Part shown: positions 1 through 10,693 of the stretch, in pieces
How positions within the stretch are numbered: position 1 is the stretch's first letter
How the letters are laid out: the number at the start of each line of letters is the position of its first letter
NCBI GenBank assembly: GCA_024734495.1
Contig: JALMQS010000099.1
Location: 102,578,019-102,642,018, forward strand
Direction of reading: 5' to 3'
DNA from: Forficula auricularia
Lineage: Eukaryota; Arthropoda; Insecta; Dermaptera; Forficulidae
DNA: 64,000 nucleotides
Made by a program: the position numbers and the translations under genes
Notes under the pieces: model-generated
What the model saw: the letters and a program-made list of their open reading frames with translations, nothing else
The model's database searches: none
What the model was told of the DNA's origin: nothing

Positions 1-1254
1 AAATTTCAGGACCATTAGCATAACCTCACATGCCTCCAAAATCCTAACCAAAATAATGCAAAGAAGAATAGAACAAAGGGGTTAGGAAAATCTGGGAGAA
101 GACCAGTTCAGTTTTAGAAGAAACAGAGGCACCCGAGAAGCAATTCTCTCTCTTAGACTAATAATAGAAAGGGCTTTTATCAGGGAAGAATCTGTCTACA
201 TTGGATTCATAGACCTAGAAAAAGCATTCGATAACGTCAATTGGAAAATTATGTTCACAATTTTAAAACAGGCGGGGATAAAATTTAGGGAGAGAAGACT
301 AATTTACAATCTATACCAAAACCAGATGGCAATAATAAATATTGGAGATGAGCAAAGAAAAGGTAAAAAATAAAAACAAGGTATAAGACAAGGATGTGTG
401 CTGTCACCCATGATTTCAAACTGTATAACATAGAAGAGGCGATAAAAGAATTAAAAGACAAAATTGATACAGGTATCGAAATCCAAGGACAAAAGATCGC
501 AATGCTAAGATTTGCCGATGACATTGCCTTTCCAGGAAGCAACAAAAAAGAATTAGAGGACGCTCTGAATGGAATTAACCAAATCCTAATAGAAGAAATA
601 AAAATAAAAAAGAATAAAACCAAGGTCCTAGTTTGTACAAAGAAAAAACAAACGAGACAGGAATGCATCAAAATTAACCAAGAAAACCTAGGAGTTAAAT
701 AAAGTAAAATAACATGGGATGGGAGGAGCGAAAACGAAATTAAATCAAAAATTACCCAAGCAAAAATGAGGTTTAATTTAAAACAAAAACTACTATGCTC
801 CTCCTCAAAAGGAAGATGCTATTGAAGACATATGTATGGAGCATAGCCATGTACGGGTGTGAAACCTGGACAATTAGAGAAGAGGAGAGAAAGAGATTAG
901 AGGCTTTCGAAATGTGGTGCTACAGAAGAATGATGAACATCAAATGGATGGATAGAATTACAAATGAAGAAGTTCTTGGAAGAATCGGAGAAAGAAGAAC
1001 TTTGTGGAACAGTCTGAGGAAGAGAAAAGGTCAGATTATGGGGCACACACACACTGAGACACGGGGGATTGCTTTGGAGGGGGAGGTGGGGAAAAAAGGG
1101 GAAGGCCTAGATTAGAATATTTCGAACAAATAATTAGGGATATGGGATGCGAGACATTTAGAGAGGTCAAAGAGCTGGCATGGGACAGAGCAGAGTGGAG
1201 ACGGGTGGTTGTGTCAAACCAGTCTTAGGACTGTGTACTCAATGATGATGATAA
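1..1254 (+). pseudogene. RTE-type non-LTR retrotransposon, 3' part, decayed
   Basis: This is the downstream half of the element that is almost intact at 43278-46564; it aligns base for base with about 45272-46562 and is cut off by the window start. Translated pieces include the reverse-transcriptase catalytic motif FADDIA (near 512-530) and the C-terminal tail with ETWTIREEERKRLEAFEMW (about 860-920). In-frame stops (for example TAG near 82, TAA near 370), small deletions near 690-705 and 795, and frameshifts break the ORF. The 3' end is the short TGATGATGATAA tail at 1241-1254, typical of the RTE clade. It cannot encode a working enzyme. Confidence 0.9.
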
Positions 1255-1261
1255 GTCTCAA

Positions 1262-1398
1262 AGATAATCACAAGAGGTTGTAATCTACTGAATCCGAGAT
1301 GGAATGGATTATTTATTTTTAAATATATGTCAGAAAGTTTATTTTCACACCCTCGAAAATCGAACCCGAGTGCCAAAATAACCAATCTGACATATGTA
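1262..1398. repeat. tRNA-like module closed by inverted repeats
   Basis: The segment shares the block GAGATGGAATGGATTATT with 20158-20175 and resembles the satellite monomer of 24257-36550. It is bounded by ATATATGTCAGA (about 1322) and TCTGACATATGTAT (about 1386). Between them lies ATCGAACCCGAGTGCC, the reverse complement of a tRNA B-box (GGTTCGAT). It looks like an old dispersed relative of the satellite monomer. A pol III promoter role is inferred, not shown. Confidence 0.6.
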
Positions 1399-2680
1399 TT
1401 TTTTTTTTTTTTTTTTTTTTAATGCAATCGAATGCAAGAAGGGGTGCACCAGTAAAGATGCAGCTCCTATGGATCTCGAAAGACCCTTGCATTACCGAAG
1501 AGAAGGGAAAGTTGATTAAGTGAGAGGGTGTAGACGTAGGTGTCTATGCACTCCGGTTTTGAAGGTTTGAAGATTATAGGTGTTGGGAGGCTGGGAGAGA
1601 GTTCCAGTTCCTTGAAGTCATGGGGATATATGTATTGGCGAATGAAGTGGTCCGGCACTTTACCAATCTGACCGCGAAAGAGTGCTGGGAGTCGGCAAAA
1701 CGAGTGCTACGTGCAAAGCATGCTTTGGGGGGAATTATTGATTTTATCTCATCAGAGCACCTGCCGTGATAGTATCTATAGAAACATTTCTTCGATGAGC
1801 CAGCGAGTCGAGGGAGTCAGGTGAGGGTAGAATCGTCAATTAACCTGACGGCTCGTTTCTGAATTGCATCCAGGGTAGCAAGAGAATATTTTGAGGCTCC
1901 TCTCCATAGATGAGAGCCGTATTCGAGACAGGGGCGGATTTGGGCCTTGTAGATGGTGAGAAGATGTGGGGGTTTGTAAAATCGCTTGGACCTGAATAAG
2001 AAGCCAATCTTCCTTGCTGCAGATTTCGCCACAGAGGAGATGTGTTCATTTCAAGACAGGTCAGATGCGACAGAGACGCCCAACATGGATAGGCTGTCAC
2101 ACATTTTCAGGGTATTCGAATCGAAGTGAATATCAGGGAAATCTTTATTTTCGCGCCTAGAAATTAGACAACATTGAGTCTTGTTTGAATTAAAGTTAAC
2201 TAAATTTTGAGAGCCCCATTTATTCAGTTTGTCTAGGTCGAGAGTAATTGAGGAGGCAACATTGATTCGATTATTCGGGAGTGAGGGTTTGCCGTGTAGA
2301 GTGCTATCGTCGGCGTAACAATGAGTGGGGTTTGACGTTTGATCGATAAGGTCGTTTATATAAATTAGGAAGAGTGTGGAGGAGATTACAGAGCCTTGGG
2401 GAACACCAGCGTTTGTGGAGAACGATTCAGATGATATTCCATCCACCACAACTTTTATACTTCGGTTTGTCAGAAAGCTTTCTATCCATTTGCGAAGTGT
2501 TGGTGTGAATCCAAAGGCTGGCAGTTTGGCAAGAAGATTTTTGTGCCTAACCTGGTCAAAATCTTTGGTGATATCAAGGGCTACAGCGAGGGTTTCTTTT
2601 CCGGCCTCTAGAGTTTTGTTCAAGGTGTGGGTGACATAGGTTAAGATGTCGCCTGTGGAACGATAGCGCTAAATATTTAC
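1399..2680 (-). pseudogene. CR1/Jockey-like non-LTR retrotransposon, 5'-truncated
   Basis: Reading the minus strand from about 2677, the sequence encodes the reverse-transcriptase core: STGDILTYVTHTL, VALDITKDFDQVRHKNLLAK (first catalytic Asp region), GVPQGSVISSTLFLIYINDL and the YADD box (about 2300). After a frameshift near 2040-2055 it continues with AARKIGFLFRSKRF and IRPCLEYGSHLW, typical of the C-terminal part of CR1/Jockey-type proteins, and runs on in another frame to about 1540. A run of about 22 T on the plus strand (1399-1420) is the poly(A) tail of the inserted cDNA. The 5' half including the endonuclease is missing. Exact clade (CR1, Daphne, Jockey) cannot be fixed by eye. Confidence 0.85.
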
Positions 2681-2690
2681 CAAATCTTTA

Positions 2691-2964
2691 TTTGTACTAA
2701 TTTGGAAGTTTATATTAGGAAAATAAGGACAAGTTTTTATGTGTTAATTTTATATTTATCAACCAACGTTTCGTTGACTTTGCCGACCTCTTCAGGGCTT
2801 CAAATAGTCATGTCACACATTCGTCTAAATTTTATGTGTGACATGACTATTTGAAGCCCTGAAAAAGTCGACAAAAGTCAACGAAACGTTGGTTGATAAA
2901 TAAAAAAGTCACACATAAAAACTTGACTTTATTTTCCTAATATAAACTTTCAAATTAATACAAA
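2691..2964. repeat. Inverted dimer of a PLE-like hammerhead-type sequence
   Basis: Two arms of about 125-130 bp are near-perfect inverted copies around a short loop at about 2820-2838. Each arm carries CCTGAAGA...AACGAAACGTTGG (minus strand 2764-2797; plus strand 2858-2895), which resembles the CUGANGA...GAAA hammerhead core of Penelope-like terminal repeats. Stem II is weak, so catalytic activity is doubtful. No coding sequence is present. Confidence 0.6.
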
Positions 2965-3009
2965 TTATGGACGGAAATGATAATAATAATTTATTTGTAC
3001 TCTTATATT

Positions 3010-3094
3010 CTAATGGAAAAAATTTAGATTGCCTGGAATAGCAGAGTTGATGATTTATAAATAGAAATCATTGAAGGTGTCATCTATAGTAGAT
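3010..3094 (-). repeat. PLE leader fragment, left part split by hAT insertion
   Basis: Minus-strand sequence here (including CAACTCTGCTATTCC) matches the leader found after the hammerhead in PLE-A and PLE-B (CTCTGCTACTCTCGG at about 51603 and 60296). The homologous unbroken arrangement is at 22170-22240. The rest of this copy resumes at 6551, so the 3095-6550 element landed inside it. Confidence 0.6.
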
Positions 3095-3221
3095 CAGTGG
3101 TTCTTAACCTTTTATTAGTCGTGGCCCCCTTAAAACACTAAAATATTTTCGTGGCAGAACCCCCCCCTCCCCCCACACCATTAGGTAACATATTCTTAAT
3201 TACTCGTACAATAATTTTATT

Positions 3222-3629
3222 AAAAAAAACCGACTTCAAAAAAATTAAATGCAACAAATAAAATAATAATAACTTCAAAATCAAATAAAATACACCAAAA
3301 GGTATAAAATAATTATCTTATTTAGTTACAACTAAACGAGGAAATATTAACATGAAGTTACTTTTTGAAGTCGGTGCCAAACAAACTATACTATGGTATA
3401 AGCAAGCGAACCCGCCAAACATACTAAGTAAGATCCGTCAAGTGCGATTCATTAAATTTATATGTTTGGCACCGACTTCAAAAAGTAATTTCATGTTAAT
3501 ATTTCGTCGTTTAGTTGTAACTAAATTAGATAATTATTTTATACCTTTTAGTGTATTTTATTTGATTTTGAAGTTATTATTATTTTATTTGTTGCATTTA
3601 ATTTTTTTGAAGTCGGTTTTATTTTTTTT
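3222..3629. repeat. Fold-back element with GAAGTCGGT motifs
   Basis: Left and right arms of about 165 bp are inverted copies separated by about 75 bp. Each arm starts and ends with the motif ACCGACTTCAAAAA or its complement, so the motif occurs four times in about 400 bp. The 110-aa open frame in the right arm is a chance product of the palindrome. The GAAGTCGGTT motif is a familiar end of dispersed insect repeats. Confidence 0.75.
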
Positions 3630-4200
3630 TATAAAAATTATTTTTATTTTTCTCTTTTCACTGATGTTATTAATAGTGACTTAATATAATACCTTGCATG
3701 CATCTCGTAAGAGAAAGCGTCGGGCGAATGAAACAGAAAATGATAATAAAATTAAATTCATAAATATAGAAATTCTCTAGAAACGTTTGCGGGTTTTAAA
3801 TGAATGTTTTTAAGATTTTTTTTATAAAAGATTTTATTTATTATAATTTTGATTATTTGCACATAAGAATTGGAGATTTCCGTTATTATTTTATCATTGA
3901 TCATATTTTCAGAACTTGACCAAATTAATATGGTTCCACCCCTAAGGTACCCCCTTTCCAATAAAAAAAGAATCATCGAAATCGGTCGATAAACAAAGAA
4001 GTTATGCGTGATGGTACATAACAAAAAAGGTCCAATAGGAATGAAAAAAAAACGAAACCAATCGGAAGCTAGACTGAACCCAATGCAAAAAAAAATCATC
4101 AAAATCGGTTCACAATTGGCGGAGATATGAGGTAACTAGACACAAAAAAAAAATTCAGTCGAATAGAGAACCTCCTCCTTTTTTGAAGTCGGTTAAAAAA
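3630..4200. repeat. Dispersed insect-type repeat ending in GAAGTCGGTT
   Basis: This AT-rich stretch ends with CCTCCTCCTTTTTTGAAGTC (from about 4171), the same terminal motif as the fold-back at 3222-3629, and may be the rest of the same element. The degenerate phrases AAATCGGTCGATAAA (about 3980) and AAATCGGTTCACAA (about 4101) recur in such repeats. No gene is visible. Confidence 0.5.
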
Positions 4201-4879
4201 AACTCTCAAATGTAACGATAATTAATAAATTAATCAAAAAGCAGACGTTAACACAACATTTATAATATCTATTTTTTAACGAACAAATACTTAATACTTT
4301 ATCAGAATGTCAGTAATAACATATTTTTTGAAAAATAGGTATATTTGTAGATGAAAGTATATTTGCTATAGTATAAAAATTGTAAACCTAAGCTTATAAA
4401 AAATATTTACAAGGTTTTATTCAACTTGTAATTTTGTCTGTCTGTCTGTTTGGGTCAAATTTACCTTATGCGCTCAGCGTTTTCATTTAGTTTAACGACG
4501 ATTCTACGGTAACTGTGGAGCCGCGATCTGACGATGGAATCTTATAGTAAGTACTCACCAAAATAATACGAAAATGAAGAATAACATTTTTTGAGATTTC
4601 GCTTAGTTTTCCAGATATCCAGTTTAAAAAATGGGGTTTTTTGTATTTATTTTCTTTTATTTATCAATTATTTTATTATTGAAACCACGGAAACCGTAGT
4701 AGCACGGGTTCCGTGTGGCGCCTCAGTGCCTGTCATCTGATTGGCCATCCCAGTGGCTCCATTTACCATCTACCGTTTGTTTGTTTTTTTTGTTTGTTTT
4801 TTTGCTTTTCGGCCTTTCTAGCCATAAGCCTAATTACGATACTAGTTATATTTTTTTTTTTAATTTGTCTCTACCCCCG

Positions 4880-4971
4880 GGGTCAGATTTTAGCTGGATG
4901 CCTCGAGTCGGATTCGAACCCGGGTCCCCTGGTTAGCTCGCTGTCATGCTACCGCCTAGCCTATCTGACCC
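4880..4971 (-). repeat. tRNA-like core in short inverted repeats (SINE-like)
   Basis: On the minus strand the segment opens with GGTCAGATAGGCTAGGCGGT, resembling an A-box, then has CCCGGGTTCGAATCC, a textbook B-box. It closes with ATCTGACC, the inverse of its start. A-box to B-box spacing is compatible with a type 2 pol III promoter. It is too irregular to be a functional tRNA. The architecture repeats at 1262-1398, 20150-20266, 55831-56021 and in the satellite. Confidence 0.6.
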
Positions 4972-5035
4972 CCCTACCGTTTGTTAGTGGTAAAAAGCAT
5001 TTACTTTGCGACATACAACCGGCCCTAAGAGCTTA

Positions 5036-5663
5036 GTCCAAGAGCTGGTGACACATTTTGACTACGGATTTGACCCAACTAGAAATAATGCGTAATAGAA
5101 CCGTCTATGATAGTTGTACAGTGAATGGCCAGTCTGGGTGGCTGTAGCAGGTGGACCAGGTACTGCGCATGGTGTGAGTGCTGTAAAAAATACATATGTC
5201 TTAAAAAATATTTTTGACCCACAATGAAATTATAAAAATTATAATTTATAGTCAATTATAAACATAATATATTCACCCCAGACCATTTGAGTGGTGGAAC
5301 GTGGAACCAGACCACCCAAAGTGTATTTTTACAACATGAAAAAAATAACATCAAATATTTTTTTTTCATGTTGTAAAAATACACTTTGGGTGGTCTGTTC
5401 CACGTTCCACTACAATGGTCTGGGGTATATATTATGTTTATAATTGACTATAAATTATAATTTTTATAATTTCATTGTGGATCAAAAATATTTTTTAACA
5501 CATATGTATATTTTACCGCACTCACACCATGCGCAGTACCCGGTCCACCCGCCACAGCCAGCCAGACTGGCCATTCACTGTACAACTATCATAGACGGTA
5601 CTATTACGCATTATTTCTAGTTGGGTCAAATCCGTAGTCAAAATGTGTCACCAGCTCTTGGAC
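5036..5663. mobile_element. Palindromic MITE, TA target site (Tc1/mariner type)
   Basis: The 628-bp element is an almost perfect palindrome with arms of about 310 bp and a centre near 5350. It begins GTCCAAGAGCTGGTGACAC and ends with the complement, and both ends are flanked by TA (5034-5035 and 5664-5665). It has no coding capacity. The TA duplication and full-length symmetry suggest a fold-back element mobilised by a Tc1/mariner transposase. Arm differences are few, so it is fairly young. Confidence 0.8.
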
Positions 5664-6017
5664 TAGCTGTGTGAACGGCTGTGCCATCAATAGCTACTGC
5701 AGCTTTACCTCTGGCCTGAGCCTTCACTCGCCCTCTCTCACTTCCCCTACCAGCAGCCCAGAATCGTAGCGGAATGGGAATCTTACGGGGTCGCTTTTTC
5801 CCATTTAGACCCTGCCCAGCGCGCTTAAAGAAGCAAAGCTTAAAAAAAAAAACAGTATTTTTTAAACTGGATATCTGGAAAACTAAGGGAAATTTCGAAA
5901 AATGGTATTCTTCATTTTCGTCTTATTTTGGTGAGTACTACAAGAATCCATAGTCAGATCGCGGCGGCACAGTTACCGTAGAATTGCCAGTTTAACCATA
6001 TGTAAGGATATTGAGAT

Positions 6018-6413
6018 GTCATTAAATTCAGTACTAGATGAAGGAGGAGGCATCAGCCAAAGATAGAATCACTGGGTTTAATAAAACATCTTTAATAAGA
6101 CGTTTAGGCCTGAATTTTATTTGGCCATCTTCCTTACTTTCATTCTGAAACTTTTGTGTCCAGGCACGTTATAAATTCACATGAAGCTAAATTTTTTTTG
6201 TGACAAGGCTTGGTTCGATCACATATGTGTACCGCATTTTGTGTATAACTCATAATTGACTGAGAGTGAAGATGGCCAAATAAAATTCAGGCCGAAACGT
6301 CTTATTAAAGGTGTTTTATTGAACCCAGTGATTCCATCTTTGGCTGATACCTCCTCCTTCATCTAGTACAGTTTGATCACAGCCACGAACTCTAACAATA
6401 GTCATTAAATTCA
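6018..6413. mobile_element. PLE-like hammerhead inverted dimer with 13-bp TSD
   Basis: The insert 6031-6400 is flanked by GTCATTAAATTCA on both sides (6018-6030 and 6401-6413). Inside are two inverted arms of about 105 bp (6031-6132 and 6266-6372) around a 133-bp spacer. Each arm carries a hammerhead-like core; the right arm reads TGAAGATGGCC...GGCCGAAACGTC with a 4-bp stem II. Precise duplication at both ends shows that the whole dimer inserted in one event. A non-autonomous element moved by a PLE reverse transcriptase is the simplest reading. Confidence 0.7.
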
Positions 6414-6550
6414 TCTGTCACTTACATATGGATCACTTATAAAAACTAGTAAAATATTTTTTTTGTTTGTAAAGATATAAAAATTTAAAAATTCTAATAT
6501 TTTCGGGGCCCCCTAAATAATTTCCGCGGTTTCCCTGTTAAGAATCGCTG

Positions 6551-6573
6551 ATCTACATAATGCAAATAAATAT

Positions 6574-6620
<47 letters not shown>

Positions 6621-6916
6621 ATATAAATATCTATTGTTTATTTATGAAAGTATAGTTTCGATGGTTTGATCTTCATCATCAGTGCTTTTAATTAGAAATA
6701 TTTCAATTATATATAGGTATCCCTCCTACAGAGATAAGAAGCTTATAATTTTCATTAATATATTATTATACAAAAAATACTGATTTTCTCTCGAAGAAAT
6801 ATTTTAGATTATTTATTAATTTAACCAATGTATACTAAACTTTATAAATTGGATAATGATTGGGATTGTTAAGAATCATATTGAAATCAACAATCTGAAA
6901 GGAATCCATTATTATT

Positions 6917-6957
<41 letters not shown>

Positions 6958-6996
6958 TATATTAAAATATTCTTATTTAAATTAAATAAAGAAAGA
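6551..6996 (-). repeat. PLE terminal-repeat remnant, right part
   Basis: This continues the leader cut at 3094. It includes a decayed hammerhead (6650-6682) and downstream AT-rich sequence that aligns with 22450-22690 (shared GATTGGGATT...AGAATCATATTGA...AAAGGAATCC blocks). Two (TA)n microsatellites lie at about 6578-6617 and 6909-6953. No coding sequence remains. Confidence 0.6.
6650..6682 (-). ncRNA. Decayed hammerhead ribozyme of a PLE
   Basis: The minus strand reads CTGATGA, a stem II closed by GATG/CATC, then CGAAACTATA followed by CTTTC instead of GTC. The core is present but the canonical cleavage triplet is lost, so self-cleavage is unlikely. Confidence 0.55.
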
Positions 6997-7600
6997 AATT
7001 ATTATCAGTTTGACATATTTCTTTAATCTATGGCGACGAGAGAAACCCGAAGGTTGCCGAACGGCTCCGAACAAAGCCGAATCGAATAGAGGAAAGATTT
7101 AAATATTTAGTTCAATTTATATTCACTAATAATTGTGCGGACTAAATTAGATATTTATTAAATAATTATTTAGGGAAATTATCGAAAGATTTTAATTAGA
7201 TGTGAGAAAATATATAGGAGGTCTACTGCTAGGTTGTTTTATTCGGTTAGGATAATAATTAATTATTAATGCAGTATTTATTAGACTTTAGCCCCGCCAC
7301 CGAATAAGGCTAATTTCAAGTTGAAAGAGAAAGAAAACAAAAATAAGAATATGTATATCAAATGAGAAGATCAGAAGATAAAAGACCAAACAATCATGTT
7401 TTTATGATTTGATTCTCCAATGGCAACGTTTCGTCTCTTCATTCGGACTTCTTCAGGCATCTTGGATTCTTTAGTAAACATTAAATTTAAATCGTTTTAC
7501 AAAATCCACTGCCAACATCGTATATATATTCTGGGCTGGAGGAAGACGGTAACCGAGGTGTAATGCCAGTGGCTCCAACATGAAAAGACACCAGATTAGA
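6997..7600. other. No gene; one hammerhead-like motif
   Basis: AT-rich sequence without a credible ORF. TGGCGACGAGAGAAACCCG at about 7030 resembles a retrotransposon primer-binding region, but no LTR pair is visible. At 7423-7456 (minus) CCTGAAGAAGTCC...GACGAAACGTTGCC resembles a degenerate hammerhead. Confidence 0.4.
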
Positions 7601-8520
7601 ATCCATCAAAAGAGAATATTAGATTTCAACTGTACCATTTCCTAAATCTTGTTGTAAATGATGCTGCCCTGTCCTGCACCTTGTAGTGGAATTTTTTATA
7701 GTGACATTCAAGAAGAGAATAACTTATCTTCATTCCGCTGGAGCATATTAAAGAAACATTCATCCACACCGACAGTAAAAACTCTCAGAAGCATTCGTAG
7801 GAAAAGTAGAATTGAGACCATATTGCCCTTAAGGTACTGTGGAAGATAATCATGATGTGTATGAAGGCTCCCAAGACGAAAAAATTCACGCTTTTGGCAG
7901 AAATATTGCCTTGTAGAATTGATCAAAAACTGCACAGTTATAATAGAATGTTACAATAAGTCATCTCTGATCTACAAAGTTGAATAAATTTCATCAAATT
8001 GTTCAAAGAACATGAAAAATAAATTCTCTTGTGTGAATGAGGATGAACCTGTTGGGCTAGGGAAAAGGTCTTTCAAAGTCAATGTTTTTTTTTTATATTG
8101 TGCTTGACCAAGAGATCACATCACTGAAAGGAAGATTCCAGCTTATTGAAAACCACAGAAAAAGTTTTAAATTTCATATCAAATAGACAATCTGCGCACA
8201 TGGAATAAAGAGGAATTGAAGAAAGCATGTGCAAATCTCGAAACTTTGTTGAAAGATGACATTGATGGAATTCAATCTCTTCCAAGAGCTACAAATATTT
8301 GTACCTATGTTGGTTGACCTTTCTCCGGCCAGTCTTTCTTCACAAAAAATGACTATGGGAATTCATTTCCTAACGTTTTTGTAAGCTCAGGTATACTTCT
8401 CACTCTTCCAACGTCAATAGCGAGATGCTGAGTGGGGTTTTTCAAAATTAGAAGAAATATAGAATTATTTAAGATCGAACATTTCTTAAGAAAGTTTGAA
8501 TGGACTAGCTTTGAAATTTA
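7600..8520 (+). pseudogene. hAT transposase relic (ZMYM1/TTF-type)
   Basis: Fragments in several frames recall hAT proteins annotated as zinc-finger MYM-type 1-like: a region around VVNDAALSC (about 7650), FRWSILKKHSS (about 7735) and, near the end, GFSKLEEI followed after a stop by NYLRSNIS and ESLNGLAL (about 8432-8515), corresponding to the C-terminal hAT dimerisation region. Stops and frameshifts are frequent. The Tc1-type fold-back at 8521 starts exactly where the protein similarity ends. Confidence 0.65.
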
Positions 8521-9119
8521 ACTAGAAAAAAACTGAATATAATTTTGAAAAGATCATCAAATAATTTTTTTTTAAATGTGTTTTAAACATTATATCTGAC
8601 AAATTGCGGACGTCGTTGTCAAAATATTGCTGGAGACGTTGCCGGAAGTTTATTCTCTGCGTTAGTTCAGGCGGAATAGCGTCGATTTCATGTCGGATCT
8701 TTTCCTTCAAATCCTCATGAGATTGAGGTCGACGTTTTAAAACCTTTTCCTTTAGGAATCCCCAAATGAAAAAGTCACCTGGTGACCGTGCAGGCCAAAC
8801 CACGTTTCCTCTTAAACTGATCAAACGTCCAGGAAACATTTCAGTGAACGTCGTGCTGTGTGAGCTGTGGCCCCGTTCTTTTTAAACCACAGGTTTTCAA
8901 ACATCGACCTCAATCTCTTGAGGATTTGAAGGAAAGGATCCGACAGGAAATCGACGCTATTCTTCCTGAACTAACGCGGAGAGTGATGATAAACTTCAGG
9001 GAACGTCTCCAGCAATGTATTGACAACGACGGCCGCCATTTGTCAGATATAATGTTTAAAACACATTAAAAACATTTATTTTTTGTTCTTTTCAAAAATA
9101 TATTCAGTTTTTTTCTAGT
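8521..9119. mobile_element. Fold-back made of a Tc1/mariner transposase 3' end
   Basis: Inverted arms of about 230-250 bp each encode the same C-terminal piece of a DDE transposase. The minus strand (8839-8522) has WPARSPGDFFIWGFLKEKV and LTQRINFRQRLQQYF; the plus strand (8890-9066) has HRPQSLEDLKERIRQEID and INFRERLQQCIDNDG. The ends ACTAGAAAAAAACTGAATAT are inverted copies flanked by TA (8519-8520, 9120-9121). Only the last catalytic region (SPxDFF) survives, without the first two Asp residues. It is a palindromic derivative of the 3' end of an autonomous element. Confidence 0.8.
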
Positions 9120-9124
9120 TAAAT

Positions 9125-10270
9125 CTTTTCATTTTTTTATACCTCTTCAAAATGTGGTAGATCTTGATGACCCACCCTCTATATAAGTTAAATGCTTCAA
9201 AAGTTAAAGCTTGTAATTATTATGACGTGATAATAATTGCAAGCTCAGCTCCCTCAAAACAGTATATAAGATACCTGGCGCAGCCAGAGAACTCAGAATC
9301 GTTTCGGTGCAGAATCGTTCGGAAGCTGAATCGCTGTAGAATCGTTCGAGGCGCGGAATATCTGCAGGATCGAATCCCTACCGAATTGAGTTACTTTAAC
9401 AGTGAATATCTCCCCGAACAAGCTGTGAGTACTGGTCTCAATTATTGGACCTACAACAACGGTATAACCCGCACATTTAATATCTTATACTTCAGCCGAG
9501 TCTCCTGGGTTAGTCTTACTATAATTTAGTTTGACCCGCAACGGTATAACCCGTATAAACTTCCATCAATCCAGTATAAACTTTAAAACTTTATTAAATC
9601 TTCAAATAGTTCAACCAGTGTCGTGTCTATAAATTAACTACATTACGTGTGTATAAACATTTTATAAAACTGAAACTCCAAAAGTACATTAAACATTATA
9701 TATTAAATAAACTCTTAAATTTTATTAAAACAAATAAATCTCCTAAAAACATCCAGTTCCCACATTAGATTTAAAAGTCTAAATTAATAAATAAATCTAT
9801 CCAAGCACAACACCCATTAGCTCTACCACCTAGAGTATTTGTACCCTTTAGTTTTTAAAAATTTAAAAGCTAGGTCACAAATATAACTTATATAGATAAT
9901 TATTACATTTATATTTAAAGAAATTATATATAATTAAAATTTATTTTACTAAAATAAACAACTAAATTACTGTAACAATTTTATTATAATATTGTTAAAA
10001 AAAACTATTTGATTTTTGATATCAAAGTATTAGTGAAATACATATATATATATACCTACATATAATTTTTACAATGATTAATTACATTTAATATAATTTT
10101 GTATTAGTTGTAAATTGGTTCACATAATTTCTTTTTTTATAAGAAACGATCGTTATTAATATCAATCGTATATTAAAAGTGTGTCATCTGCTTGATGCAA
10201 TTAAAGATAAACAATTATATTTAAATAAGAATAAGATATTGATTCTTTTTTCTTATTAAATAAATAGGAT
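9125..10270. other. No gene; AT-rich, possible solo promoter/LTR remnant
   Basis: No credible coding sequence. Near 9264 GTATATAAGATACC is TATA-like and is followed by short repeats of AGAATCGTTCG, somewhat like the R region of an LTR, but no partner LTR is visible. At about 10183-10200 the minus strand has TGCATCAAGCAGATGACAC, a PLE leader motif. The rest is A/T-rich low-complexity DNA. Confidence 0.35.
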
Positions 10271-10439
10271 TCTTTTATAAAGACAATGTCAAAATGTTTG
10301 GCAGAATGATCGTGAAGCTGCTAGAGAATGAAAGGCAGATTTGCGATTTAATGGTGACTAAAATTGTATTATAGTGTTTGACTTTTGTATCTCTGCTCTG
10401 TGAATGAATGAAATATGGAATGTGAATGAATTCGCAAAG

Positions 10440-10605
10440 CAACACGAACTCGAAATTTAGCATTTTTGTTTTAATACTCTCTGCTTCACTACGCTCATCT
10501 TTATTAGGACTCTTTAGAACTATTTCTGATAATGCTTCAAGGGCCCCCTGAGCTTGAGGGCCCCGGGGCACTGCCCCGCCTAGCCCCTAGGTAGCTACGC
10601 CACTG
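10440..10605. repeat. hAT-type element terminus (right end only)
   Basis: The segment ends GGTAGCTACGCCACTG at 10605; its complement CAGTGGCGTAGCTACC is a common hAT-type terminal repeat. GC-rich GGGCCCC sequence precedes it. A matching left end was not found upstream, so the element is probably truncated. Confidence 0.45.
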
Positions 10606-10693
10606 ATTATAACCTCTTTTTATGAGTTTGACATTTGTGAGCATTAATCAGTGCACATCACCAGCAATTTCATACATTTTTCCTTTGGTAATC

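Larger units (their letters stand above)
4491..5994. repeat. Outer inverted repeat with 150-bp arms
   Basis: The left arm (4491-4640) and right arm (5846-5994) are inverted copies with small differences, sharing for example CCAGATATCCAGTTTAAAAA and ATTCTACGGTAAC. Between them lie a tRNA-like module and a palindromic MITE. The section 4640-4880 is low-complexity T-rich sequence without a gene. Confidence 0.75.
3095..6550. mobile_element. hAT-ended composite element containing nested repeats
   Basis: The left end CAGTGGTTCTTAACC at 3095 pairs with the right end GTTAAGAATCGCTG at 6537-6550. Both are followed inward by GGCCCC-containing sequence, a pattern common in hAT non-autonomous elements. 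Continuity of the PLE leader on either side (3010-3094 and 6551-6700) supports a single insertion. The 8-bp target duplication could not be resolved because the flanks TAGTAGAT and ATCTACAT are imperfect. The interior has no transposase; it is filled with fold-backs, a tRNA-like module and a PLE insertion, annotated separately. Confidence 0.6.

Noticed and set aside
3352..3684. 110-aa ORF in the GAAGTCGGT fold-back
   Set aside because: It reads through a palindrome arm and loop, with low-complexity Leu/Phe sequence and no domain.
7021..7100. LTR retrotransposon primer-binding site TGGCGACGAGAG
   Set aside because: No LTR ending in CA directly upstream and no gag-like reading frame downstream.
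9164..9529. 121-aa plus-strand ORF
   Set aside because: Contains repeated RCRIVR-type peptides from an AGAATCGTTCG DNA repeat, no domain; more likely a non-coding LTR-like region.
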